From positions 930,001-994,000 of the forward strand of contig OY761615.1 of assembly GCA_963664845.1 (NCBI GenBank): a DNA stretch of 64,000 nt, written 5' to 3'. This DNA comes from CAIYTF01 sp963664845 (GTDB lineage: Bacteria; Bacteroidota; Ignavibacteria; Ignavibacteriales; Ignavibacteriaceae). Position 1 is the first letter of the stretch. Every line of letters begins with the position of its first letter. The translations under genes were made by a program, and so were the position numbers. The notes below the pieces were generated by a model. The model did no database searches. It saw only the letters and a list, made by a program, of their open reading frames with translations, and had not been told where the DNA came from. Shown here in pieces: positions 35,562-46,000 of the stretch.

Positions 35562-36533
35562 CTATGTAAGTTTTTGAAATAATGCTTTCACGTTGTCGAC
35601 TGCCTGAGTGAAGGAAATAAATATTCCCTTTTTCCTTTCTGTCTCTACAAAGTCCCTGGCTTTTAATGCAACAGCGAACGGGTCAAAGGCTTTTGTATCG
35701 GGTTCAGTCCCGGGAATATCCACGTGATCAGGAAGTATTCTGGGGAGTGTCTCAACGAAGTTCTTTAGAAAATCTGTTCGCTTTGTAGTTTCCTCAAAAT
35801 TCAAGTTTTCGGTTTCGCTTCCTTCAAGGTCCTTTTTGAATTGGTAAACCATTTCAGCCTGTGCCGGGGTGATTGCTCTGGCAGCCATTTTAGCATCCAT
35901 GAAAGATTTGAATTCACGGTCTGCGGTCGACTGCCTGAATTCAGCAAATTTCTTTTGAAGCAATTGTTGTGAATTTATTATTTCAGCATGCCTCTCCGTC
36001 AGGGAGGCAAATTTCGATTCTGACAGTTTCAGTTTCTCTGTAAGTTCAGCCGCTTTCAATTCAGTCGCTGCGAGGCTTGTTTTCACTTTCTCATACTCGG
36101 CAAAAGATATCACTTCAGGAATAGTCGCTGTTTCGATAAGTGTGCATTTGTCCATATCAGAGAAGGTCATATCTTTTAAGCCTTTTACAGCCGGTGGGAC
36201 TGCCCCAAGAAATCCCACATGCCGCAAAAGCAAATCCTGATAAAGCGAAATGGAACGTTTCTTAAAAAGGCCGTTCTTTATAGCCTCTGCAAACTCGGGC
36301 ACGATCTGAGCTGCTTTGGCCAGGAGTTTCCCGCCTTCTACTTTCAGACTTTCCACCCAACCGTATGCCGGGTGATTCGTTTCCGGGTGTCCGATCACCA
36401 AAGGCGCTTCATGCTCTTTTTGCTCATTATACCGGGCAGCGATCGTGTTAAGATCAGCTTCCGTCCAGTCCTTTTCATGGCCGGCTGAATCCGTATGCAA
36501 TCCCGTTCTAAAAATTTCAAAATACTCGTTCAT
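35562..36533 (-). CDS. Phage protease/scaffold (Mu gpI-like)
   Basis: A 323-residue protein. The first half has the gpI prohead protease pattern (EKDWTEADLNTIAARYNE, APLVIGHPETNHPAYGWVESL, FKKRSISLY with a late Ser). The second half is a long coiled-coil (residues about 150-240) typical of internal scaffolds, so the two functions are fused as in Mu. I start at the ATG at 36533, preceded by AGGA 7 bases upstream; a TTG at 36584 would add 17 residues without a good site. First gene of the minus-strand head operon. Confidence 0.85.
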   Translation of the reverse strand: MNEYFEIFRTGLHTDSAGHEKDWTEADLNTIAARYNEQKEHEAPLVIGHPETNHPAYGWVESLKVEGGKLLAKAAQIVPEFAEAIKNGLFKKRSISLYQDLLLRHVGFLGAVPPAVKGLKDMTFSDMDKCTLIETATIPEVISFAEYEKVKTSLAATELKAAELTEKLKLSESKFASLTERHAEIINSQQLLQKKFAEFRQSTADREFKSFMDAKMAARAITPAQAEMVYQFKKDLEGSETENLNFEETTKRTDFLKNFVETLPRILPDHVDIPGTEPDTKAFDPFAVALKARDFVETERKKGIFISFTQAVDNVKALFQKLT

Positions 36534-36596
36534 AAACAATTCCTGTAATCTCTTCGGTGATTTCTGTGTGTTCCGTGGTTGCAAAGATAAAATCGA

Positions 36597-36629
36597 AAAA
36601 CCGCACAGTTTCGGAAACCGTGCGGTTTT
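36597..36629. promoter_or_regulatory. Long symmetrical hairpin between divergent head genes
   Basis: A 10-bp outer stem (36597-36606 with 36620-36629) and a perfect 5-bp inner stem (36608-36612 with 36614-36618) are separated by one mismatch. A's lie on the left edge and T's on the right. It has the form of a bidirectional terminator, yet it lies between two genes that are transcribed away from it. It may be an operator, or a leftover terminator from a different gene arrangement. Confidence 0.6.
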
Positions 36630-36668
36630 GGCAAATTATTTTTCGGGAAATGGTAAGAAAGGTTCGAG

Positions 36669-37895
36669 ATGTCCAGTTCAAGCATGTCTAGTATTCAGCA
36701 TAGTGCAGACCTGGCCAGCCGTCAGGCTCAGGAAATCATGTCGCAGATAAATTTGTATCTGCCTGACCCGGATAGTATTTTGAAAACGCAGAATGCAGGT
36801 ACAATTCCCTATAAGGATTTGCTGAATGACCCGCACGTTGCCGCCGTATTCCAGAAGCGGAAAAGTGGTGTGCAAAATCTGGAGTATGAGCTTCAGAATG
36901 AAAATTGTTCCCCAAAGGTCATGCAGTTTTTTGAAGAATATTTCAAGTCAATTGATCTCTATTCTCTCATTGATAATATTCTTAACTGTGTTTTCTATGG
37001 ATTTCAGCCGTTTGTCCTGCCGTGGGAATTGGTTAACGGTTTCTATATCCCGCAGGTGGAGGATAGGCCGCAGCAGTATTTTTTTTATAACACAACTAAT
37101 CAGCTTTGCATACGCCCGATTACTGGCGGCAAGCAGCAAATTGCCGACCCGCTTGCATTCATGGTAGCACGTAACAAGCCGACATATTCCAATCCGTATG
37201 GTGAAAAGCTTGCATCGAAAATTTTCTGGAGTGTTACCTTTAAGAAAAGCGGAACAAAATTCTGGCTGAAAATGACTGAGAAATACGGGATGCCGTTTCT
37301 GTTCGGTAAGACTCCCAAGGCTACAACACAGGAAAAGCGGCAGGATTTTCTTGCTATGCTGACATCAATGGTGCAGGATGGAGTAGCGGTAATAAACAAA
37401 GAGGATGCGGTAGATTTTCTGGAAGCTGCCGGGAAAGGAGACTCGTCTAATCTTTACCAGGCATTAATCAAACATTGCAATCAGGAAATTACTAAGGCAT
37501 TTCTTACAGTATCAAATACGACCGAGCAGCAACAAACTGGCAGCTATGCCGCCGCAGTGGTCCAGCAGGACGGCGAAAAAGCCGTCAATCAGGCAGACGC
37601 ACATATCGTTGAACGGTTCATGAATGAACTCATTTCTAAAATCGCATATATCAATTTTCCGGCGAGTAAGGTTGAGCCCGCTTCACTGGCGAATTTTTCG
37701 GTCGGGCGAAATCCCGAATCAATAAAAAACTACAATAAAAATATCGGGACACCTAAATTCATCCTCTTCGAGAAAAACGATGTTGATTCCGAGCTTGCTA
37801 AACGGGATGAGATTTTATCTCGTATTGGTGTTAAATTTACTACCGAATATTTCATATCAAAATATAATTTTAAAAAATCGGATTTACAGAAATAG
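36669..37895 (+). CDS. Phage portal protein, Mu gp29-like (DUF935)
   Basis: A 408-residue protein with the DUF935 portal pattern. It has an opening helix with LNDPHVAAVFQKRKSGVQNLEYEL and a core 'YGFQPFVLPWELV'. The block 'KYGMPFLFGKTPKATTQEKR' and the later 'QQQTGSYAAAVVQQDG' are the family's strongest motifs. Portal rings form the DNA entry vertex of the head. The gene is on the plus strand, opposite to capsid, protease and terminase, which is not normal for a Mu-type head operon. It ends near the domain edge, shorter than Mu gp29, and no MuF-type gene follows. AAGAAAGG lies upstream of the ATG. Confidence 0.88.
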   Translation: MSSSSMSSIQHSADLASRQAQEIMSQINLYLPDPDSILKTQNAGTIPYKDLLNDPHVAAVFQKRKSGVQNLEYELQNENCSPKVMQFFEEYFKSIDLYSLIDNILNCVFYGFQPFVLPWELVNGFYIPQVEDRPQQYFFYNTTNQLCIRPITGGKQQIADPLAFMVARNKPTYSNPYGEKLASKIFWSVTFKKSGTKFWLKMTEKYGMPFLFGKTPKATTQEKRQDFLAMLTSMVQDGVAVINKEDAVDFLEAAGKGDSSNLYQALIKHCNQEITKAFLTVSNTTEQQQTGSYAAAVVQQDGEKAVNQADAHIVERFMNELISKIAYINFPASKVEPASLANFSVGRNPESIKNYNKNIGTPKFILFEKNDVDSELAKRDEILSRIGVKFTTEYFISKYNFKKSDLQK

Positions 37896-38450
37896 CTGAA
37901 AATATTATCAATTAAATGAATACTCCTTTTCCAGCCTAAGTCCAACAAAGTCAAAGTGAATTTTTGTTTGTTTTCTTCAAATAAAATCTCTGTTTCTATT
38001 AGGGACAATATGATTGGTAAAGTAGATTCCAAATTATTATGCAGCAGCAACCGCCTGTAACGTTTAATAAAAATTATATATTCCTTATGTACAACTGATA
38101 TTTTCAAAATTCGCTTTCAGGGAAATGCAAGTCAAACACAACCTACAAAATAAACCGCAATTGTTGCTATATCACAATCCTTGATTGATATTTTAACAAG
38201 TGTTCTGAAAATCAGCTTGACTTTAAGCCGGGTTATGGTTTAATTCCATGTGGTCTCTTTATCGGTTATGCGGTTGTTATGCAGCTAATATCGTTAAACT
38301 TTAGCCTCCTGCTTTCAATTTCATATCTGTTTTCTAATTTTAATCAGCTTCTGCCTGTAAGGCAGGAAAGTAATTTTGTGGTATAGATACGTCAATCTGT
38401 TGTGAATAATATCTTCTAATTGAAACTTTTCAATTTTCGTCTAAACTGGG
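37896..38450. other. 555-bp gene-free junction between portal and cargo
   Basis: No gene is supported; an open frame on the opposite strand (37730-38107) overlaps the portal end and has no family pattern. A small hairpin (6-bp stem ctgcct/aggcag near 38352) is the only structure noted. This is the boundary between phage-type genes and the T9SS cargo, so the cargo insertion point probably lies in it. The promoter of the following YCF48 gene should also be here. Confidence 0.4.
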
Positions 38451-38457
38451 TTGGTTT

Positions 38458-40517
38458 ATGAAAAACTTCTGCTTTCTGATAACATTTTTTTCTCCTTCCT
38501 GTCGACAGCATTTCCCCAATGGAGCTGGCAAAGCAATCTTCCTCAGGGAAATTATTTGTGCGCTGTTGCTTATATAGACTCCAATATTTGTATTGCAGTA
38601 GGTTATGCCGGCACTATTATCCGTACTACAGATGGTGGTGTAACATGGCAGCGGCAGCATTCAGGTACTATTGCCACGTTTTATTCGGTTGCCTTTGCTA
38701 ATGCCAGTACCGGCATAGTCGTTGGCGACAGCGGCATAGTGCTCACTACGACAAATGGCGGCTTGGTTTGGACAAGGCAGAATAGCCAAACTTCTGTTTC
38801 TCTTAGAGCCGCAGCTTTCCAAGATCCTGTTACCATTACTGTTGTCGGATCCTCCGGGCTAATCATAAAATCATCAGATGGCGGCAACGTTTGGATGCTA
38901 AGGAATAGTGGGACAAATAACGGCCTTATGTGCGTCTCTTTTCTAAATAAATCTGAAGGGGTGATCGGTGGTCATAAGGGTACACTTTTAAAAACTACAG
39001 ATGGTGGCGAAACATGGAATATTCTTCCTCCACAGGCTGATATTTATGAATATTATACAATTGCCCTTCGGGATACTAACAGAATATACACGGGAAGCAC
39101 CATGTCTTCGGATGGCGGGATCACTTGGGTAAAATATGATAATATTGGTTTCCTGGGATTATCTTTTGCTTGTAAGAGTAAGGCGGTTGGCGTTAATGAA
39201 CGAGGTGAAATATTCCGAACAACGGATAGCGGTTTGACATGGAGTTATTATGTTCCTGATTCCACGCTCAGTTTCCAAGGCGTCTCTTTCAGCGATTCTC
39301 TGCATGGAATGATAATTGGTTCATACGGTGTTATTTTTAACACATCCGATGGCGGTATTTCCTGGAATCAGATATCCAAAACATTAACCACAAGAGCGCT
39401 TTACTCAGTTTCGTTTTCAGGCAAAGATAGTGGCATTGCTGTCGGTCTAAATACGATAGTACGGACTTCGGATGGCGGGATTAATTGGGAAAAGCTGCTT
39501 GGAACTCCATATTTATCCCTCAGAGGAATTTATTTGCTGAATAGTCTAAGATGGGTGGGGATTACACACAACGGAGAGATTTTTTTAACTAAAGATGCCG
39601 GAAGTTCCTGGATCCAGACTATTGTTGGCACCTACCTATATAGTATTACATTTACCGATGCGAATAACGGAATAATTGTCGGCGATACAATATTAAAGAG
39701 CACCGATGGCGGCGAAACCTGGTTTGGCAGGAACCGGGGAGTTAAAAATACGCTTTGCTCTGTTCATTTCTCTTCACAACGGGCAGGGTACGCTGTTGGG
39801 CTTCATGGTACTATTTTAAAAACGACTGATGGCGGAGATACCTGGGTAAGCATCGGTACAGATGACTATTATAATTCCTACTATGCTTGCTCTTTCACTG
39901 ATGAGGATAATGGAACTATTGTGGGATCATATGGGACAATTCTGCATTCTACTGATGGTGGTATAACATGGAATAAACAATTCAGCAGTGGATCACCAAA
40001 TATAACCTATTGTGGAATTTCACTTGTTGATAAACGTAACGGAACTATAATAGGGGTTAACGGAACAATATTGCATACCAATGATGGCGGAAATAAATGG
40101 TTGCAGTGCGAGTCTGTTACGCGGAGTACTTTGGAAAGCGTCTGTTTTACCGATAGTAATAATGGAACTATAGTAGGTGATGACGGTACTATCTTACATA
40201 CAACAGATGGCGGTATATCGTTTTTAAATGATTCTCCTGCTTCTTCCCGGTCGGTAAATTTTGAGCTCTTACAAAACTACCCTAATCCTTTTAATCCTGA
40301 AACCGTAATAGAATATCAGATCCCTGTAACCGGGTTCGTTACGTTAAGGATTTATGATATTCTTGGTCGCGAGATGAAAACACTTGTTAATGGGATACAA
40401 CTTAACGGGAAGCACACATGTACTTTTGATGGAAGTCAATTTAAAAGCGGGGTGTATTTATATCAGTTGAAAACAGGGGCATTTAGCGAAACCAGAAAGA
40501 TGTTGTTACTTAAATAA
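38458..40517 (+). pseudogene. YCF48-type double-propeller T9SS protein with a frameshift in the signal peptide
   Basis: The protein resembles its tandem paralogue closely, and both have 14 'TTDGG-x-TW' YCF48 units, consistent with two seven-bladed beta-propellers. A T9SS sorting domain follows (NYPNPFNPETVIEY to KKMLLLK pattern). In the copy at 40,903 the protein starts MKLFYILALVV... with a normal signal peptide. Here the matching ATG (38458, in ggtttATGAAA as in the paralogue) opens MKNFCFLITFF but leaves the frame at a T7 run (38485-38491). One more T would give a continuous signal peptide running into AFPQWSW. As read, the long frame can only start from a TTG at 38451 and lacks a normal signal peptide. 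This is either phase-variable or a sequencing/inactivating error. Ligand unknown; such propellers are usually surface or binding proteins. Confidence 0.75.
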
Positions 40518-40635
40518 CACGTGAATACATAATTCTTATGCACTTGAACTTCTTTAATAATAGAATTTAATAAGCACGATTCAATACAGGTCATTTATGG
40601 AATAATAATTAAATGGAGGTAATATGGCTCTACAT
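40512..40635 (+). repeat. Duplicated downstream leader, copy 1
   Basis: These 124 bp match 42967-43090 at about 94% with equal length. The match runs from the stop region of the YCF48 gene to the first codons after a GGAGG ribosome-binding site and ATGGCTCTACAT. The copies mark a tandem duplication unit of about 2.45 kb containing a YCF48 gene. Confidence 0.85.
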
Positions 40636-40722
40636 AGTTCAACTTCAGAAAAAAAAATCTTGACTTTAATCCAAAATATATCTAAGATTCATGCGTTGTT
40701 TGAAACGATTATGCAGTTGTGA
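40624..40722 (+). pseudogene. Vestigial 32-codon start of the C25-type gene
   Basis: After the same strong GGAGGTAAT site, this frame opens MALHSSTSEK, sharing the first four codons with the C25 peptidase gene at 43,079. It then diverges and stops after 32 codons (TGA 40720-40722). It is probably the left-over 5' end of the next gene, carried along when the YCF48 unit was duplicated. The remaining bases to 40,902 (about 180) hold nothing else I can support, apart from the promoter of the second paralogue. Confidence 0.6.
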
Positions 40723-40902
40723 AAGAGGCAAAGTCATCAAACTGACATAACCTGTTCGCAATTTCGTTGTTATAATAGCCCAAAATTCCTGCTTATTTCC
40801 AATTTATATACTAACTGTTTATTGTTAATGTGTATGGACACTGCAGCGCTCAATTTCCCTAAGAGGGAATGCTTACCGACTGATTGTATCATGGGATGGT
40901 TT

Positions 40903-42972
40903 ATGAAATTATTTTATATACTTGCATTAGTTGTTCTATTTTTTTCTCCATCATCTTTTCCCCAATGGAGCTGGCAGGGTAATTTGCCGCAAGGTAACGA
41001 CTTATATTCTGTATCATATATTGATTCTAACACGTGTACAGCGGTCGGTGATGGTGGCACAATTATCCGTACGAATGATGGCGGCAATACATGGGAGCGG
41101 CAGCATTCCGGGACAATTGCCAGATTTTATGCCGTCTCATTTGCAAACCTGAATAACGGAGTAGTGGCCGGCGATAGCGGCATTGTTCTGAATACTACCG
41201 ACGGCGGCCTCCACTGGAATAAGCAAATAACCAACACAACCGAGGTACTAAAGGGTGCAACATTTCAGGATTCGTGGACATTCTGCATCGTGGGCAAGTC
41301 GGGTACCATCTTAAAATCAACGGATGTAGGGGCAACATGGAGTATCAAAAACAGCGGTACAAACGACTTGTTAACTTCCCTTTCGTTTGCTGATGCTGAA
41401 CATGGAGTTGCAGCAGGTTTTAATGGTACAATATTAAAAACTTCTGATGGCGGGGAGACATGGAATGCCCTTAAAATGTCATATCCTTACAATTTTTCTT
41501 CTATTATCTATCGCGACACCAATACAATAATAACTCAAGGTCTTATAACATCCGATGGGGGCAATTCTTGGGATACGTCCAATTCGCAAAATGCAGGTTA
41601 CATAAACGGATTGTCCTTGACCAATAAGCGAGGCGTCGTTGCAGTCGGGAAGTCCGGAATAATATGCAGAACAACGGATGGAGGCATAACATGGAATAGT
41701 ATTGTTCCTGACCCAAGTCTTTACTTGCAGGGCGTATCTTTCAGCGATTCTCTCCACGGAATTATAATTGGCTTATACGGTACTATTTTGAAAACATCCG
41801 ATGGCGGCATCACCTGGCAGCAAATATCAAAATCATTAACCACAGAGAGATTGAGCTCTGTATCATTTGCAAATAAAACATGGGGCTATGCCGCAGGCAG
41901 TGGCCATAACCCTGTGCAGACTTCAGATGGGGGAAATCATTGGGAAAAAATAAGTGCAAAATTTGAAGGTGATTTTTCTGGAGTTTTCCTGTTAAATGAA
42001 AAACGCATAGTGATTATTGCTGTTAATGGAGAGATTATTCTATCAAATGATGGTGGCAAATCATGGTCATCTAATATTTCATACATGAGTTTACTTATGA
42101 ATAGTTTAACTTTTTCAGATGCCAATAATGGCATAATAGTAGGTGACACTATTTTGAAGACAACGAATGGTGGGGAAACGTGGGCTGGCAGGAACCGTGG
42201 AGTGTGGAACACACTCTATGGGGCTCATTTCCCTGATTCGCAAACAGGATATGCTGTTGGAAGTTATGGCACTATTATCAAGACCACAGATGGCGGAGAC
42301 ACATGGGTAACTCTTGCGGTGAACAGTGATAATAATTCCTATTATGGGGTCGCGTTCACAGATGCTGAGAATGGAACAATAGTGGGCTCTTATGGAACAA
42401 TACTTCACACAACAAACGGTGGAACTACTTGGAGCAAGCAGCCGGCTATTGTACCTTCAACGCTTTGGGCAATAGCGTTCTCCGATAAAAAAAATGGGAC
42501 AATTGCAGGGTTGAAAGGAACCATTATGCATACCTCGGATAACGGTGAAAACTGGACATTGCTTGAGCCTGTAACTGGCCATGCTCTTAGAGGAATTTGT
42601 TTTTCTGACAATAACAATGGTTATGTTGTAGGTGATTACGGGACTATACTGCATACAACAAACGGTGGGGTCTCATTTATCAATGACAAATTTCCTGCTG
42701 CCAAGCTAACCAATTTTGAACTCGCGCAGAACTATCCTAATCCATTTAATCCTGAAACTGTAATAGAATATCAGATCCCTGTAACCGGGTTCGTTACGTT
42801 AAGGATTTATGATATTCTTGGCCGCGATGTGAAAACACTTGTTAATGGTATACAAACGACCGGGAAGCACACATGTACTTTTGATGGAAGTCAATTTAAA
42901 AGCGGGGTGTATTTATATCAGTTGAAAACAGGAGCATTTAGCGAAACCAGAAAGATGTTATTTCTGAAATAA
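40903..42972 (+). CDS. YCF48-type double-propeller protein with T9SS sorting domain
   Basis: A 689-residue protein starting at the ATG at 40903. Signal peptide MKLFYILALVVLFFSPSSF is followed by 14 YCF48 units (TSDGG-x-TW and variants) that could form two seven-bladed propellers. A T9SS type A sorting domain (YPNPFNPETV to RKMLFLK) follows. An in-frame ATG at 40822 would add 27 residues without a signal peptide. It should be exported by T9SS to the cell surface. It is a tandem paralogue of the frameshifted copy at 38,458. The two are almost identical over the last 200 bases of coding sequence and the 124-bp leader, and much more diverged over the propellers. Confidence 0.88.
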   Translation: MKLFYILALVVLFFSPSSFPQWSWQGNLPQGNDLYSVSYIDSNTCTAVGDGGTIIRTNDGGNTWERQHSGTIARFYAVSFANLNNGVVAGDSGIVLNTTDGGLHWNKQITNTTEVLKGATFQDSWTFCIVGKSGTILKSTDVGATWSIKNSGTNDLLTSLSFADAEHGVAAGFNGTILKTSDGGETWNALKMSYPYNFSSIIYRDTNTIITQGLITSDGGNSWDTSNSQNAGYINGLSLTNKRGVVAVGKSGIICRTTDGGITWNSIVPDPSLYLQGVSFSDSLHGIIIGLYGTILKTSDGGITWQQISKSLTTERLSSVSFANKTWGYAAGSGHNPVQTSDGGNHWEKISAKFEGDFSGVFLLNEKRIVIIAVNGEIILSNDGGKSWSSNISYMSLLMNSLTFSDANNGIIVGDTILKTTNGGETWAGRNRGVWNTLYGAHFPDSQTGYAVGSYGTIIKTTDGGDTWVTLAVNSDNNSYYGVAFTDAENGTIVGSYGTILHTTNGGTTWSKQPAIVPSTLWAIAFSDKKNGTIAGLKGTIMHTSDNGENWTLLEPVTGHALRGICFSDNNNGYVVGDYGTILHTTNGGVSFINDKFPAAKLTNFELAQNYPNPFNPETVIEYQIPVTGFVTLRIYDILGRDVKTLVNGIQTTGKHTCTFDGSQFKSGVYLYQLKTGAFSETRKMLFLK

Positions 42973-43090
42973 CACGTGAATACATAATTCTTATGCACCT
43001 GAACTTCTTTTCTAATAGAGTTTAATAATGACGATTCAATGCAGGTCATTTATGGAATAATAATTAAATGGAGGTAATATGGCTCTACAT
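42967..43090 (+). repeat. Duplicated downstream leader, copy 2
   Basis: Second copy of the 124-bp leader at 40512-40635 (about seven mismatches). It ends in the ribosome-binding site and first four codons of the C25 peptidase gene, which are in their functional place here. Confidence 0.85.
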
Positions 43091-46000
43091 TATCCAACTG
43101 GCTCACCGACAAGCAACAAAAGGCTAAAATTCATTTTCGCGGTCCTTTTCTGCTTTTTCTTCTGTACAAATGACCTCTATCCACAGCTTAATCAAACGCT
43201 GAAGTTTCCTTTGGATTTATTCTCGCTAAATAAAACAAAATGCCAAAATGGAGAAGAATATACGAACATTATCGTAAAAGGATTATCCAATTCTGGTCAG
43301 ATTAGCCATCCATTTTTGCCGGTTAAATATATTAATTTACTGCTTCCCCCCAATACAGAGGTTAAAAGCATATCGGTGAATATTGGCAATAAAACAACGT
43401 ATTATCTGACCAGTAAAGTTTTCCCCTCTCAAATTGATGTGCGCCATCATGAGAATAAGGAGTTTTCCGCCCCTGACTCAACAATCTATAATTCAGCGGA
43501 AGCATTTCCCGCAAATATTGTGCAAATTAGAAATGATTCCTATTTTGATGGCGATAATCACATCATCGCGCTTGATGTTTCGCCGGTACGTGTTTATTCT
43601 GCTGCAAATCGGCTCGAATATTATAATGAAATAACGATATCACTTGAATTGACCGGCTCAACACATCTCTCCACTATAAAACGGGGGGCGCGATCCCCTG
43701 AGAATCAATTGCTTTTTGATAATATTCTAAAAGGCATTATTGAAAACCCTGAAGCTTTGAAGAATAAAACAGTAAGCAAAAAGCTGATCACATCCAATAC
43801 AGGCGCCCAAATTGCATCTTTAGTGCGAGGGATCCCCGTTTATGAGTATATCATCATTACAACCGCAGCTTTGCAGAGCAGCTTTGATGAATTTATAAAC
43901 TGGAAAAGAAGAAGAGGAATTAACGCTGGGGTTGTTACAATTGAAAGCATCTTACAGCAATACTTGGACGGGGATCTTACCTCTGGATTAGACGATGATG
44001 CAGGAAATCTTCGCCAGTATCTGCGTGAGGCATTTGATTCTGACGTAAAAACGGTATATGCTTTATTGGCTGGTCCGGCAAATTATCAAAGATCGGATTA
44101 TTCCATTCCTTGGCGTTATGGTTCTATTTTTACTGGTACTATCTGGAGAACCGATGTTGATACTTCTCACAACAATATTCCTTCTGATTTATATTATTCA
44201 GCGTTACATGGCAATTGGAATGCCGATTGCGGAGATTATTCACCGGATATTTTTGTTGGCAGGCTTCTTTGCCGCACTCCTGATGAAGTTAAAAACTGGA
44301 TAAAGAAGGAAATTCAATATGAACAAAACCCTTTTAATGGGAACTACAATAATATAACAAAAGTACTTTGGACTGAATCTGATCAAATGCAGGCCGGGGA
44401 TCAACCTTTTTCTGTCATTTCAGATCCTATGGCCGGAGTTTTTTCCAGCTCTTCCCTTTTTACACATACAAAAATAAGCGAATCACCCAACTATTACAGC
44501 ACGCATCCAACTGGGCCATTCGGGAAAGCTGTAATTGACAGGCTGAACGAAGGTTTTCATATATATGGTATATATAATCATGGCGATCCCGAAGATTATT
44601 CGGTTGCCACTCCGGGTATTAACGAAAAAATTGTTGACGAGCGAAGTGCTGCCGTATTTGGCTCTGAAAAAGACCGACTTTATACTGTAGGGAAAATAAC
44701 TCTTTTGCAGGAACAAGGGAATACTTTGGATCAGATAACTTATAATAATACAAGTACCATAATATATTCAATAGCTTGTGATGTGGCTTCTCCCGATTTC
44801 TCACCAAATGACCGCTCCGTAGCCGATTATTTTACAGCAAATTCATATTATGATCTCACAAATAGTCATTCTACCAACATTCCAACCGGTGGAGTAGCCT
44901 TTCTTGGAAATACAAGATACGGATGGGTTGCCAGTAGTTATGATTTACACAAACTCTTTAACAAGGCATTATTTTATGACTTTAATATTCATCTTGGTCA
45001 GGCAGAAGCACAATCACGTCTTGATAAAGCTCAAAGGGACCTTTCATTTCCGCATAATTTGTTCGGTGATCCTGAAATGCCTGTTTGGACTAATATACCC
45101 TCTCTGTTCACAAATATGCAAGTTACAGATAATGGCTCTTCAGTTGCAGTTAATACCGGTGTAGGAGGTTGTAACATTAGCGCAGCAAGTATAGATAACG
45201 CAACTGCTTATAGGACTTTAATCCCAAATAGCAACTCCGCAAATTTCGCTACTGCAATAAGACCCTTGTTTTTAACGGTAACAAAATATGGAACATCCAC
45301 ATATGATAATTATCCATATATACCCTATGCTGCTGTAACCGGCGGAACTATTACCAGTAATACCACCTTTTATGGCATATTAAACATTTTGAACACAATC
45401 ACCGTAGGTTCCGGCGTTACATTAACATTGGCACCGGATGCTGTTCTAAAATTTCCTTCTACAGGGAGCGGTATATCAGTTGCAGGTACATTACATTTGG
45501 ATACGGCCCTAACTATCCCTTCCGGTACTACGCTCACGGTAAATTCAGGAGGAAGCATCCAATTCAATAACAATAACCCGCTTACAATTAATGGAGTGCT
45601 CTGTATTAATTCAAATTTAACCATACCGGCAAATTGTTGGTTGATTGTTGGAAGTGGCGGCCAAATTCAATTTGGAGCCGGTGGCTCGCTTACCGTTTCA
45701 GGAAATCTGGTATTGAATACTAACCTTTCTATTCCCTCGGGTTCAACACTTTCAATACAGACAGGAGGCAGCGTACAATTCAATAGCAATTGCACACTTT
45801 CTGTTGCAGGAACGCTTAACCTTAATAGCCCAATATATGTTCCCTTTGGCTCAACGCTCACAGTTTCTCAAGGTGGAAATGTTCAATTTGGCTCATGGAT
45901 TGATCATTCTATTAACGGTACATTGCTTTTACAGTCAAATCTTACCATTCCGCCATATGTTACGCTAAACTTTGGTCCGGGAGGCACTGTTCTGTTTCAG

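Noticed and set aside
37730..38107. 125-codon minus-strand open frame
   Set aside because: Overlaps the end of the portal gene on the other strand and has no family pattern.
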